Positions 27,157 to 36,039 of a stretch of 39,276 bases of DNA are shown here, piece after piece. Location: positions 1 through 39,276 of the forward strand of contig JAEUOD010000191.1 in the NCBI GenBank assembly GCA_016791065.1, given 5' to 3'. Position 1 is the stretch's first letter. The number at the start of each line of letters is the position of its first letter. Made by a program: the position numbers and the translations under genes. This DNA comes from Dechloromonas sp. (GTDB lineage Bacteria > Pseudomonadota > Gammaproteobacteria > Burkholderiales > Rhodocyclaceae). Under the pieces are notes generated by a model. It ran no database searches. It had not been told where the DNA came from and saw only the letters and a list, made by a program, of their open reading frames with translations.

Positions 27157-28017
27157 ATGTCGTCACCCCGTCGCTACACCCTGAAGCTTTCCTGCCCGGA
27201 TCGGGTTGGGATTGTCGCTACGGTCAGCAGTTTCGTCGCCGCCCACAACGGCTGGATCACCGAAGCCAATCACCACGCCGACGCCGGCGCCGGGCGTTTC
27301 TTCCTGCGCCAGGAATTGCTCGCCGATTCCCTGCCCTTCGATATCGATGAACTACGCCACCGCTTTGCGCCGATTGCCGAGGAGTTCGGCATGGAATGGA
27401 GCATTGCCGACAGCGCCCGCAAGAAGCGCGTCGTGATCATGGTCTCCAAGCAGGAACACTGCCTCTACGACCTACTGGCACGCTGGCAGTCCGGCGAGCT
27501 GAATATCGACATCCCCTGCGTCATCTCGAATCACGAGACTTTCCGTGGCCTGGTCGAATGGCACGGCATTCCCTTCCATTACGTGCCGGTCACGCCGGAA
27601 ACCAAGAGCGCGTCCTACGCCCGGGTGATGGAGCTCTTCGAGGCCGCCGAGGGCGACGTCATGGTGCTGGCCCGCTACATGCAGATCCTCTCGCCGCAGA
27701 TGTGCGAGAAGTACCCCGGCCAGATCATCAACATCCACCACAGCTTCCTGCCCAGCTTCGTCGGCGCCAAGCCCTATCACCAGGCCTTCGACCGGGGCGT
27801 CAAGCTGATCGGCGCGACCTGCCACTTCGTGACCTCGGAGCTGGACCAGGGGCCGATCATCGAGCAGGACGTCATCCGCATCGACCACTCCGACCAGCCG
27901 GAAGACCTCGTCCGCTACGGCAAGGACATCGAGAAGGCGGTGCTCGCCCGCGGCCTGCGCTTCCACCTCGAAGACCGCGTCATCACCCACGGCAACAAGA
28001 CCGTCGTTTTCCGTTAA
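27157..28017 (+). CDS. purU: PurU, formyltetrahydrofolate deformylase
   Basis: Hydrolyses 10-formyl-tetrahydrofolate to formate and tetrahydrofolate. The protein is 286 aa. An N-terminal ACT domain covers residues 1-85 (YTLKLSCPDRVGIVATVSSFVAAHNGWITEANHH). The formyltransferase fold follows (RVVIMVSKQEHCLYDLL, NIHHSFLPSFVGAKPYHQAF, GATCHFVTSELDQGPIIEQ), with the catalytic Asn, His and Asp in place. The start at 27157 is chosen because GGAG lies about 10 nt upstream and the ACT domain begins there. It leads the methylamine operon and is separated from mgdA by 11 nt, so C1 units released as methylene-tetrahydrofolate could leave as formate after FolD. Confidence 0.95.
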   Translation: MSSPRRYTLKLSCPDRVGIVATVSSFVAAHNGWITEANHHADAGAGRFFLRQELLADSLPFDIDELRHRFAPIAEEFGMEWSIADSARKKRVVIMVSKQEHCLYDLLARWQSGELNIDIPCVISNHETFRGLVEWHGIPFHYVPVTPETKSASYARVMELFEAAEGDVMVLARYMQILSPQMCEKYPGQIINIHHSFLPSFVGAKPYHQAFDRGVKLIGATCHFVTSELDQGPIIEQDVIRIDHSDQPEDLVRYGKDIEKAVLARGLRFHLEDRVITHGNKTVVFR

Positions 28018-28028
28018 GGAGTATCGCA

Positions 28029-29270
28029 ATGCCCTGGCGCCTTCTCCGCTTTGCCACCGCCAAGCAACATCCCGAGCCGCGGATGTTCACCGCGCATGCC
28101 GAACTGAAGAAATCCTACGATGTGGTAATCATCGGCGGCGGTGGCCACGGCCTGTCGGCGGCCTACTACCTGGGCCGCGACCACGGCATCACCAATGTCG
28201 CGGTGCTCGAAAAGGGCTACATCGGCGGCGGCAACACCGGCCGCAACACCACCATCATCCGCTCCAATTACCTGACCCCGGAAGGCGTCAAGTTCTACGA
28301 CGAATCGGTCCGCCTCTGGCAGGACCTCTCCACCGAGTTCGATCTCAACCTGTTCTACGCCAACCGCGGCCACTTCACGCTGGCGCATACCGATTCCGCG
28401 CTGCGCACGATGCGCTGGCGGGCCGAAGTGAACAAGCACTACGGCGTCGATTCCGAGGTCGTCGGCCCGGATTTCGTCAAACAGGCGGCGCCGATGATCG
28501 ACCTCTCCTGCGGCGGCCATGCGCCCATCCTCGGCGCGCTCTACCACGCCCCCGGCTCGGTCGCCCGCCACGATGCCGTGGCCTGGGGCTACGGCAAGGG
28601 CGCCGACCTGCGCGGTGCTGAAATCCACCAGCAGACCGAAGTCCTCGGCATCGTCGTCAAGGGCGGCAAGGTCTGCGGCGTGCAGACCTCGCGCGGCTTC
28701 ATCGAAACCAACAAGGTGCTGTGCGCCGTTGCCGGTTTCACGCCGCGCATCCTCGAGATGGTCGACATCAAGACGCCGCTCTACATCCACCCGCTGCAGG
28801 CCATGGTCAGCGAGCCGATCAAGCCCTGGCTCGATCCCATCCTGGTCTCCGGCAGCCTGCACATCTACATCAGCCAGTCGGCGCGCGGCGAGCTGGTCAT
28901 GGGCGCCTCGCTCGACCCGTACGAAGTGCAATCGACGCGCTCGACCCTCGACTTCGTCGAAGGCCTGTCGGCCCACATGCTCGACATGTTCCCCTTCCTC
29001 TCGCACGTCAAGGTGATGCGCCAGTGGGCCGGGATGGCCGACATGACGCCGGACTTCGCGCCGATCATGGGCAAGACGCCGGTTGAAGGCTTCTACCTCG
29101 ATGCCGGCTGGGGCACCTGGGGCTTCAAGGCCACCCCGGTCTGCGGCAAGACCATGGCCCACACAGTGGCCACCGATACCCCGCATCCGCTGATCCACGG
29201 CTTCTCCCTCGACCGCTTCCGCAACTACGCCCTGACCGGCGAAAAGGGCGCGGCGAGCGTGGGCCACTGA
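28029..29270 (+). CDS. mgdA: N-methylglutamate dehydrogenase subunit A (sarcosine oxidase beta-like)
   Basis: A 413-residue flavoprotein homologous to the beta subunit of heterotetrameric sarcosine oxidase. The FAD-binding dinucleotide fold is DVVIIGGGGHGLSAAYYLGRDHG at about 31-53, followed by GNTGRNTTIIRSNY. The His in SVARHDAVAWGYG (His181) aligns by motif with the His that carries covalent FMN in sarcosine oxidases. A C-terminal GFYLDAGWGTWGFKATPVCGK segment is also present. It is the catalytic subunit that oxidises an N-methyl group. The neighbouring gmaS and mgsABC argue for N-methylglutamate rather than sarcosine as substrate; sequence alone cannot prove this. The ribosome binding site is GGAG, 9 nt upstream. 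Confidence 0.85.
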   Translation: MPWRLLRFATAKQHPEPRMFTAHAELKKSYDVVIIGGGGHGLSAAYYLGRDHGITNVAVLEKGYIGGGNTGRNTTIIRSNYLTPEGVKFYDESVRLWQDLSTEFDLNLFYANRGHFTLAHTDSALRTMRWRAEVNKHYGVDSEVVGPDFVKQAAPMIDLSCGGHAPILGALYHAPGSVARHDAVAWGYGKGADLRGAEIHQQTEVLGIVVKGGKVCGVQTSRGFIETNKVLCAVAGFTPRILEMVDIKTPLYIHPLQAMVSEPIKPWLDPILVSGSLHIYISQSARGELVMGASLDPYEVQSTRSTLDFVEGLSAHMLDMFPFLSHVKVMRQWAGMADMTPDFAPIMGKTPVEGFYLDAGWGTWGFKATPVCGKTMAHTVATDTPHPLIHGFSLDRFRNYALTGEKGAASVGH

Positions 29271-29292
29271 GTCGTCCACCAGGAACAACGCC

Positions 29293-29550
29293 ATGAAAAT
29301 CATGACCTGCCCGATCAACGGCCCGCGCCCGGTTTCCGAATTCTTCTACTGGGGCGAGATGCGCCCGATGCCGGATCCCGACACCTGCAGCGACGACGCC
29401 TGGGCCGACTACGTCTTCAACCGCAACGGCGCGCCCGGCGTGAAGAAGGAGTGGTGGTGCCATACCGCCAGCAACACCTGGTTCGTCGCCGTACGCGACA
29501 CCGAAAAAGACCAGGTTTTACGTACCTACCTCTACGGAGAACAACCGTGA
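29293..29550 (+). CDS. mgdB: N-methylglutamate dehydrogenase subunit B (sarcosine oxidase delta-like)
   Basis: An 85-residue small subunit matching the delta subunit of heterotetrameric sarcosine oxidase (about 90-100 aa). It has CPINGPRPVSEFFYWGEM at the N-terminus and KKEWWCHTASNTWFVAVRDT near the C-terminus. In sarcosine oxidase this subunit holds a structural zinc through Cys and His residues. Here Cys6, Cys56 and His57 are visible, but the usual H-x2-G-C arrangement is replaced by WCHTASNTW, so the zinc site may differ or be absent. It lies 22 nt after mgdA and overlaps mgdC by one base (TGATG). Confidence 0.85.
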   Translation: MKIMTCPINGPRPVSEFFYWGEMRPMPDPDTCSDDAWADYVFNRNGAPGVKKEWWCHTASNTWFVAVRDTEKDQVLRTYLYGEQP

Positions 29551-32450
29551 TGCGACTGCCTCCGATTTCAGGCGAGTGGATCGACCGCGCCACGACCCTT
29601 TCCTTCAGCTTCGAAGGGAAAAGCTACGAGGGCCATGCCGGCGACTCGATCTCCAGCGCCCTGCTGGCCGCCGATGCCGGCATGCTCGGCCGCAGCTTCA
29701 AGTACCACCGGCCGCGTAGCGTGCTGTCGATGGCCAACCATGACGTCAACACCGTCTGCCAGTGGGGCGAGCGCCCGAACGTGCGGGCCGATGTCACCCC
29801 CCTGCAGGCCGGCATGGCGCTGACAGCGGTCAATACCTTCGGCGGCCTGGCGGCCGACAAGGCCCGTCATCTGGGCAAGTTCGCGCGCTTCATGCCGGTC
29901 GGCTTCTATTACAAGTCCTTCTACAGCAAGAAGCTGTTCCCGATGTGGGAGCGCATGTTCCGCACACTGACCGGGCTCGGCAAGGTCGATTTCGCGACAC
30001 CGCACCTGCGCACCGCCAAGCGCTACGACTTCTGCGACGTGCTGGTCATCGGCGCCGGCCCGTCCGGTCTTTCCGCCGCCCTGGCGGCGGCCGAACAGGG
30101 GGCCGAAGTCGTCATCGTCGACGAGAATGCACGCGCTGGCGGCAGTGCCGGCTACGCACTGGGTGCCGAGGCTGCCCGCGCCGCGCAGCATGCCGAACAA
30201 CTCGCGGCAGTCGAAGCCCACCCGGCAATCCGCCTGCTGACCGGCACCTACGCCGCCGGCTACTACACCGACCACTGGATTCCGCTGGTCGATGGCGATG
30301 TGCTGACCAAGATGCGGGCCAGGAGCGTCGTCGTCGCCAGCGGCGCCTACGAGCAGCCGGCGGTTTTCCACAACAACGACCTGCCCGGCGTGATGCTCGC
30401 CTCGGCGGCGCAGCGCCTGATCTATCGCTACGCCGTGCGGCCGATGCAAAAGGCAGTGGTGCTGGTCGCCAACCAGGACGGCTATCGTGCCGCCCTCGAT
30501 CTCGCCGCCCACGGCATCGAAGTGGTGGCGGTGGTCGACCTGCGCCCCGAACCTGCTGCCGGCGAGGCCGAACAGGCCGTCAAGGCCAAGGGCATTCGTG
30601 TCCTGACGGGTCACTGCATCGTCGAGGCCTTGCCTGGCTCGCACGGCCAGTCGGTGGCCGGCGCCGTCGTCGCCAAAACCCCGCAGCCGGGCGAGATGCC
30701 GGGCAGTGAGCGCGAAACCTTGGTCTGCGACGGCATCGTGATGAGCGTCGGCTGGGCGCCGGCGGCCAACCTGCTCTACCAGGCCGGCACCCGCATGCGC
30801 TACGAGAAAGCGCTCGAACAGTTCGTGCCCGACACGCTGCCGGCCGGCGTCTTCGCCTGCGGCCGGGTCAATGGCGTGCATACCCTGGCCAGCCGCCGGC
30901 TCGACGGCCAGCGCGCCGGCAGCGCCGCCGCAGCGAATGCCGGTTTCGGTGCCGCGCAAGCCATCGCTGTTCCGGCCGAAACGGAAAGCCCGAGCCATCC
31001 CTGGCCTATCGTCTCGCACCCCAAGGGCAAGAACTTCGTCGATTTCGACGAGGACCTGCAACTGCAGGATTTCCAGAACGCCGTGCAGGAAGGCTTCGAC
31101 AACATCGAACTGTTGAAGCGCTTCTCCACCGTCGGCATGGGGCCAAGCCAGGGCAAGCACTCGAACATGAACGCCCTGCGCATTCTCGCCCGTCTGGTCG
31201 GCAAGGAACCGCAGCAGGTCGGCACGACGACGGCGCGCCCCTTCTTCCATCCGGTGCCGATGGCGCTGCTCGGCGGCCGCGGCTTCAACCCGGAACGCCA
31301 GACGCCGCTGCAATCCCGCCACGATGCGCTGGGCGCGCAGTGGATGCCGGCCGGCGTCTGGCAGCGCCCGGAGTATTACCGGGTCGCCAACCAGGATCGC
31401 CTGAGCTGCATCCGCAGCGAAGTCACGGCCGTGCGCCAGGGGCTGGGCATCATCGATGTCGGCACGCTCGGCAAGCTCGAGGTGATCGGGCCGCAGGCCG
31501 CCGAATTCCTCGAGCGCGTCTATATCTCCAAGTATGCCGGCCTCAAGGTGGGCATGACGCGCTACGCCGTGATGTGCGACGAATCCGGTGTCGTCATCGA
31601 CGACGGCGTGGTCGCCCGGTTGGCCGAGGATCACTTCTACTTCACGACGACGACCTCGGGTGCCGCCACCATCTACCGCGAACTGTCGCGCCTCAACACC
31701 CTGTGGCAGCTCGACTGCGGCATCGTCAACCACACCGGTGCCTTCGCGGCGGTCAATCTGGCCGGTCCGAAATCGCGCGAGGTGCTCGGCAAGCTGACCA
31801 AGCTCGATCTGTCGTCCACCGCCTTCCCCTACCTGGCGCTGCGCGAGGGCACCGTCGCCGGCATTCCGGCCCGCCTGATGCGCGTCGGCTTCGTCGGCGA
31901 ATGGGGCTACGAAATTCACGTCCCGGCCAACCAGGGGGCTGCCCTCTGGGATGCCCTGATGGCCGCCGGGCAGCCAGCCGGTATTCGACCGTTCGGCGTC
32001 GAGGCACAGCGTCTGCTGCGCCTGGAAAAGGGCCACATCATCATCGGCCAGGACACCGATGGCCTGAGCAATCCCTACGACGTCGGCCTCGACTGGGCGA
32101 CCAAGATGGACAAGCCCTTCTTCGTCGGCAAGCGCAGCCTGCAGGTCATCGAACGCCAGCCACGCAAGCAGCAACTGGTCGGTTTCGTGCTCGGCGAGCG
32201 CTTTACCGGCCAGGCACCGCAGGAGTGCCACCTGGTCATCGAGAACGGCGAGATTGCCGGCCGCGTCACCAGCATCGCCTGGAGCCCGACCCTCGGCCGC
32301 CATATCGGCCTGGCCTTCGTCCGGCCCTCGCAGGCCGCGCCCGGCACGAGCATCGCCATCCGCCTGAGCGACGGCAGCACGGTGCAGGCCAGCGTCGCTC
32401 GCTTGCCCTTCTACGACCCCGACAACCTGAAGCAGAAGGAGGCAGCATGA
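29550..32450 (+). CDS. mgdC: N-methylglutamate dehydrogenase subunit C (sarcosine oxidase alpha-like)
   Basis: A 966-residue large subunit, the usual length of sarcosine oxidase alpha. An N-terminal ferredoxin-like domain without cluster cysteines covers about 1-100. A dinucleotide-binding domain starts near residue 162 (DVLVIGAGPSGLSAALAAAEQGAEVVIVDE), and a second nucleotide-binding region lies at about 300-480. A C-terminal glycine-cleavage-T-like folate-binding domain covers about 590-960 (WGYEIHVPANQG, GVEAQRLLRLEKGHIIIGQDTDG). The folate domain lets the methyl carbon be captured as 5,10-methylene-tetrahydrofolate. The start overlaps the mgdB stop by one base; a GTG directly before it is an alternative. 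Substrate assignment relies on the neighbouring genes. Confidence 0.88.
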   Translation: MRLPPISGEWIDRATTLSFSFEGKSYEGHAGDSISSALLAADAGMLGRSFKYHRPRSVLSMANHDVNTVCQWGERPNVRADVTPLQAGMALTAVNTFGGLAADKARHLGKFARFMPVGFYYKSFYSKKLFPMWERMFRTLTGLGKVDFATPHLRTAKRYDFCDVLVIGAGPSGLSAALAAAEQGAEVVIVDENARAGGSAGYALGAEAARAAQHAEQLAAVEAHPAIRLLTGTYAAGYYTDHWIPLVDGDVLTKMRARSVVVASGAYEQPAVFHNNDLPGVMLASAAQRLIYRYAVRPMQKAVVLVANQDGYRAALDLAAHGIEVVAVVDLRPEPAAGEAEQAVKAKGIRVLTGHCIVEALPGSHGQSVAGAVVAKTPQPGEMPGSERETLVCDGIVMSVGWAPAANLLYQAGTRMRYEKALEQFVPDTLPAGVFACGRVNGVHTLASRRLDGQRAGSAAAANAGFGAAQAIAVPAETESPSHPWPIVSHPKGKNFVDFDEDLQLQDFQNAVQEGFDNIELLKRFSTVGMGPSQGKHSNMNALRILARLVGKEPQQVGTTTARPFFHPVPMALLGGRGFNPERQTPLQSRHDALGAQWMPAGVWQRPEYYRVANQDRLSCIRSEVTAVRQGLGIIDVGTLGKLEVIGPQAAEFLERVYISKYAGLKVGMTRYAVMCDESGVVIDDGVVARLAEDHFYFTTTTSGAATIYRELSRLNTLWQLDCGIVNHTGAFAAVNLAGPKSREVLGKLTKLDLSSTAFPYLALREGTVAGIPARLMRVGFVGEWGYEIHVPANQGAALWDALMAAGQPAGIRPFGVEAQRLLRLEKGHIIIGQDTDGLSNPYDVGLDWATKMDKPFFVGKRSLQVIERQPRKQQLVGFVLGERFTGQAPQECHLVIENGEIAGRVTSIAWSPTLGRHIGLAFVRPSQAAPGTSIAIRLSDGSTVQASVARLPFYDPDNLKQKEAA

Positions 32451-33016
32451 ACGCCGTCACGTCCGCACGCCCGGTGAGCGATGTCGCCCACGCCACCTGT
32501 CTCGGCATTGCCGATCTCTCGGCGCGGGCTCGCGCCGGCGCCAAGGGGCCGGGGACGGCTGCCTGGCTGGCCGGACTCGGCCTGCCCCTGCCGGCCCGGC
32601 CGAACAGCTGGCTGGCGCTGCCCGAGGGCGGCCTGATCGCCCGCCTCGGCAATACCGAATACCTGATCGAGGGCAACGCCGCCCTGGTCGAGTCCGTCCT
32701 GCGGGCGCCACGTGCCGCCGGGGTCTATCCGGTGTTGCGGCAGGACGCCGCCTTCGCCCTCTGCGGCAGCCGGGTGAATGAGCTGCTGCTGCAGGTCTGC
32801 AATGTCGATTTCCGCTGCCTCGCGGCCGATCCGGCGCTCGTGCTGCTGACTTCGATGGCCGGGGTCGGCGTCACGGTCCTGCGCAGCGGCGACATCGCCA
32901 ACCCGGTCTTCCGGCTGTGGTGCGACGGCACCTACGGCCACTACCTCGCCACCACCTTGCTCGAGATCGCCGGCGAGTTGGGCGGCGGTGGCATCGCTCC
33001 GGATTTACTGCCTTGA
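32447..33016 (+). CDS. mgdD: N-methylglutamate dehydrogenase subunit D (sarcosine oxidase gamma-like)
   Basis: A 189-residue subunit matching sarcosine oxidase gamma, with a folate-binding-like fold similar to a shortened T-protein. Typical segments are CLGIADLSARARAGAKGPGTAAWLAGLGLPLP near residues 18-50 and RLGNTEYLIEG in the middle. It overlaps the mgdC stop by 4 nt (ATGA). It completes the four-subunit set in the order A-B-C-D and is followed 45 nt later by gmaS. Confidence 0.83.
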   Translation: MNAVTSARPVSDVAHATCLGIADLSARARAGAKGPGTAAWLAGLGLPLPARPNSWLALPEGGLIARLGNTEYLIEGNAALVESVLRAPRAAGVYPVLRQDAAFALCGSRVNELLLQVCNVDFRCLAADPALVLLTSMAGVGVTVLRSGDIANPVFRLWCDGTYGHYLATTLLEIAGELGGGGIAPDLLP

Positions 33017-33061
33017 AAACCCCCATCCACATCACTGCAAACGCCATTTTGGAGCGCCACC

Positions 33062-34390
33062 ATGACCCCCGCTGAAGCAAAAGCCTTTCTTGCGGACAAC
33101 AACGTCAAATACGTTCTTGCCCAGTTCGTCGACATCCACGGCACGGCCAAGGCCAAGTCGGTCCCGGCCGACCATTTCGAAGACATCATCACCAATGGCG
33201 CCGGCTTCGCCGGGTTCGCCATCTGGGGCATGGGCATCGAGCCGCACGGCCCGGACTACATGGCCGTTGGCGATCTCGACACGTTGTCGCTGGTACCCTG
33301 GCAGCCGGGTTACGCCCGCATCGTCTGCGACGGCCACGTCCATGGCGAACCGTGGTCGATCGACGCCCGCGTCGCCCTGAAGAAACAGCTCAAGCGCCTC
33401 GAAGCCAAGGGCCTGACCTTCTACACCGGTCTCGAACCCGAGTTCTCGCTGCTCAAGAAAGATGCCGAAGGCCAGATCAAGCCGTGCGACGACACCGACG
33501 CGCTGGCCAAGCCCTGCTATGACTACAAGGGGCTCTCGCGTTCCCGCCTCTTCCTCGAAAGGCTGACCGACAGCGTCAAGGCGGTCGGCATCGACGCCTA
33601 CCAGATCGACCACGAGGACGCCAACGGCCAGTTCGAGATCAACTACACCTTCGAGGACTGCCTCAGCTCCTGCGACCACTACATCTTCTTCAAGATGGCT
33701 GCCGCCGAGATCGCCAACGACCTCGGGCTGATCTGTTCCTTCATGCCCAAGCCTTTCGCCAGCCGCCCCGGCAACGGCATGCACATGCACATGTCGCTCG
33801 GTGACGGCAAGGCCAACCTGTTCCAGGACAAGAGCGACCCGCAGGGCATGAAGCTGTCGAAACTGGCCTACCAGTTCCTCGCCGGCGTCCTCAAGCATGC
33901 CCCGGCCCTGGCCGCGATCTGTGCGCCGACCGTCAATTCCTACAAGCGCCTCGTCGTCGGCCGCTCGCTGACCGGCGCCACCTGGGCCCCGGCCTACATC
34001 AGCTACGGCGACAACAACCGCTCGTCGATGGTGCGCATTCCCGGTGGCCGACTCGAACTGCGCCTACCGGACGGCGCCTGCAACCCCTACCTGGCCACCG
34101 CGGCCGTCATCGCGGCCGGCCTCGACGGCATCGAGAACGACCTCGACCCGGGCAAGCCGCACAACATGAATCTCTACGAACTGTCGCCGGCCCAGCTCAA
34201 GGCCGAAGGCATCGAGATCCTGCCGCAGAACCTGCACGAGGCGCTCACGGCGCTGGAAGCGGACAGCACGCTGTGCGCCGCGCTCGGCCCGGTGGCGGGC
34301 GAATTCCTCAAGTTGAAGCACATGGAATGGGTGGAATACATGCGCCATGTCTCCGACTGGGAAATCAAGAATTACCTGGAATTTTTCTGA
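33062..34390 (+). CDS. gmaS: Gamma-glutamylmethylamide synthetase (glutamine synthetase type III-like)
   Basis: ATP-dependent ligase of the glutamine synthetase superfamily, 442 aa. The N-terminal beta-Grasp domain ([19 protein letters not shown]) is followed by a catalytic domain with [48 protein letters not shown] and [18 protein letters not shown]. In methylamine users the enzyme joins methylamine to glutamate, giving gamma-glutamylmethylamide. Superfamily members of this GlnT/GMAS type are hard to tell apart by motif, so the substrate is inferred from its position between mgdABCD and mgsABC. It is preceded by GGAG and lies 53 nt before mgsA. Confidence 0.88.
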   Translation: MTPAEAKAFLADNNVKYVLAQFVDIHGTAKAKSVPADHFEDIITNGAGFAGFAIWGMGIEPHGPDYMAVGDLDTLSLVPWQPGYARIVCDGHVHGEPWSIDARVALKKQLKRLEAKGLTFYTGLEPEFSLLKKDAEGQIKPCDDTDALAKPCYDYKGLSRSRLFLERLTDSVKAVGIDAYQIDHEDANGQFEINYTFEDCLSSCDHYIFFKMAAAEIANDLGLICSFMPKPFASRPGNGMHMHMSLGDGKANLFQDKSDPQGMKLSKLAYQFLAGVLKHAPALAAICAPTVNSYKRLVVGRSLTGATWAPAYISYGDNNRSSMVRIPGGRLELRLPDGACNPYLATAAVIAAGLDGIENDLDPGKPHNMNLYELSPAQLKAEGIEILPQNLHEALTALEADSTLCAALGPVAGEFLKLKHMEWVEYMRHVSDWEIKNYLEFF

Positions 34391-34443
34391 AATCCAAATC
34401 GCTGCCCTGCACACGGGGCTGACGTTAGCAACAGGAGAAAATC

Positions 34444-35352
34444 ATGTGTGGAATTGTTGGATTGCTGGTTAAGACCCCGGCCTTGCGCGAGCGGCTGGGC
34501 GAACTGATGGTGCCGATGCTGATCGGCATGACCGAACGCGGCCCGGATTCGGCCGGCCTCGCAGTCTTCACTGACCCACTGCCGGACAACGTGCGCAAGA
34601 TCAGCGTCTATTCCGGCCTGACCGAGGACGGCGCCGATTTCAACTGGCTGGGCCTGTCCCACGATCTCAAGTCGCACCTCGGCACGACCGTCGGTGTCGA
34701 GGCCAAGGGCAACCATGCCATCCTGACCACCAGCCTCGACCCCGAGGTCATCAAGCGCTGGATCAAGGAGCGCCACCCCAAGCTGCACCTGCTCTCGACC
34801 GGGCGCAGCATCGATCTCTACAAGGATATCGGCACGCCGGCCGAGGTCGCCGCCCGCTACAACTTCGCCAAGCTCAAGGGCAGCCACCTGGTCGGCCATA
34901 CGCGGATGGCCACCGAGTCTGCCGTGACCCCGGACCGCGCCCACCCCTTCACCGCCGGCCAGGATTTCTGCCTGGTCCATAACGGCTCGCTGTCCAACCC
35001 GAATGGCATCCGCCGCATGCTCGAGCCGCGCGGTATCAGCTTCGAGACCGACAACGACACCGAGGCCGCCTGCCGCTTCCTGGAGTGGCGCCTGCGCGAG
35101 GGCGACGACCTTGAAGTCGCGCTGCAGAAGGGCTTCGAGGAACTCGACGGTTTCTACACCTTCCTGATGGGCACGCCGGACAAGCTGGCGCTAATCCGCG
35201 ACCCCTTCGCCTGCAAGCCGGCGGTTGTTGCCGAAACCGCGGACTACGTGGCGATCGCCTCCGAGTTCCGTTCGCTGGCGCACCTGCCCGACATCAAGAA
35301 TGCCCACGTTTTCGAGCCTGCTCCCGAGGAGATGTACGTATGGAAAATCTGA
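34444..35352 (+). CDS. mgsA: N-methylglutamate synthase subunit A (class II glutamine amidotransferase domain)
   Basis: A 302-residue class II glutamine amidotransferase with the nucleophilic Cys2 of MCGIVGLL. GMTERGPDSAGLAVF, VGHTRMATESAVTPDRAHPF and VHNGSLSNPNG form the usual active-site surroundings. It corresponds to the amidotransferase part of glutamate synthase, here a separate gene. In the N-methylglutamate pathway it would release the methylamine moiety from gamma-glutamylmethylamide. The ribosome binding site is AGGAG. Its last 13 nt overlap the mgsB start in another frame. Confidence 0.88.
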   Translation: MCGIVGLLVKTPALRERLGELMVPMLIGMTERGPDSAGLAVFTDPLPDNVRKISVYSGLTEDGADFNWLGLSHDLKSHLGTTVGVEAKGNHAILTTSLDPEVIKRWIKERHPKLHLLSTGRSIDLYKDIGTPAEVAARYNFAKLKGSHLVGHTRMATESAVTPDRAHPFTAGQDFCLVHNGSLSNPNGIRRMLEPRGISFETDNDTEAACRFLEWRLREGDDLEVALQKGFEELDGFYTFLMGTPDKLALIRDPFACKPAVVAETADYVAIASEFRSLAHLPDIKNAHVFEPAPEEMYVWKI

Positions 35353-36029
35353 CTTTCGATCTGGCCCAGACCTCGCTACGCGAGCTCAACCAGTTCCTGC
35401 ACAACGACGCCAAGAAGGGCGAAGTCGATAAGGTGACGGTGCTCAACCCTGATGGCGCCCACAACATCGCCGTCGGCCTCGACTGCCCGGTCACGGTCGA
35501 AGTCCATGGCCATGCCGGCTACTACGCCGGCGGTATGAACAAGACCGCCCGCGTCGTCATCCACGGCAGCGCCGGCACCGGCGTCGGCGAGAACATGATG
35601 AGCGGCGTCGTCCACGTCAAAGGCTTCGCCTCGAACGGTGCCGGTGCCTCGGCCCACGGCGGCCTGCTCGTCATCGACGGCGACGCCGGCCTGCGCTGCG
35701 GCATTTCCCTCAAGGGCGGCGACATCGTCGTCGGCGGTTCGGTCGGCAGCTTCTCGGCCTTCATGGCCCAGGCCGGCCGCATGGTGATCTGCGGCGATGC
35801 CGGCGATGCGCTCGGCGATTCGCTCTACGAAGCGGTGCTTTACGTCCGCGGCAACATCAAGTCGATGGGGGCCGATACCCAGATCGAACCGATGAGCGAT
35901 GCCGATTACGCAGCCGTCGCCGACCTGCTCCGGCAGGCGGGGATCGAGCACAACCCCAAGGAGTTCAAGCGGGTGGCTTCCAAGCGGGAGCTGTACTACT
36001 GGAACGCCGATGCCAACCAAGAATACTGA
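35340..36029 (+). CDS. mgsB: N-methylglutamate synthase subunit B (GXGXG-repeat domain)
   Basis: A 229-residue protein corresponding to the C-terminal beta-helix domain of glutamate synthase large subunit. Repeats rich in Gly are visible: NKTARVVIHGSAGTGVGENMMSG, FASNGAGASAHGGLLVIDGDAGLRCG, DIVVGGSVGSFSAF and MVICGDAGDALGD. This domain is structural and helps form the interface between amidotransferase and synthase domains. It overlaps mgsA by 13 nt, with GGAG upstream, and is followed by mgsC 10 nt later. Confidence 0.87.
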   Translation: MENLTFDLAQTSLRELNQFLHNDAKKGEVDKVTVLNPDGAHNIAVGLDCPVTVEVHGHAGYYAGGMNKTARVVIHGSAGTGVGENMMSGVVHVKGFASNGAGASAHGGLLVIDGDAGLRCGISLKGGDIVVGGSVGSFSAFMAQAGRMVICGDAGDALGDSLYEAVLYVRGNIKSMGADTQIEPMSDADYAAVADLLRQAGIEHNPKEFKRVASKRELYYWNADANQEY

Positions 36030-36039
36030 GGAGTCCGTC

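Noticed and set aside
29568-32303. 911-codon open frame on the minus strand
   Set aside because: It is entirely antisense to mgdC, whose domains and length are complete. The antisense product has the same low-information composition as other shadow frames.
28029-33016. Annotating the four subunits simply as sarcosine oxidase (soxBDAG)
   Set aside because: Homology would allow it, but the adjoining gmaS and mgsABC make the N-methylglutamate reading more likely. Kept as an alternative in the entries.
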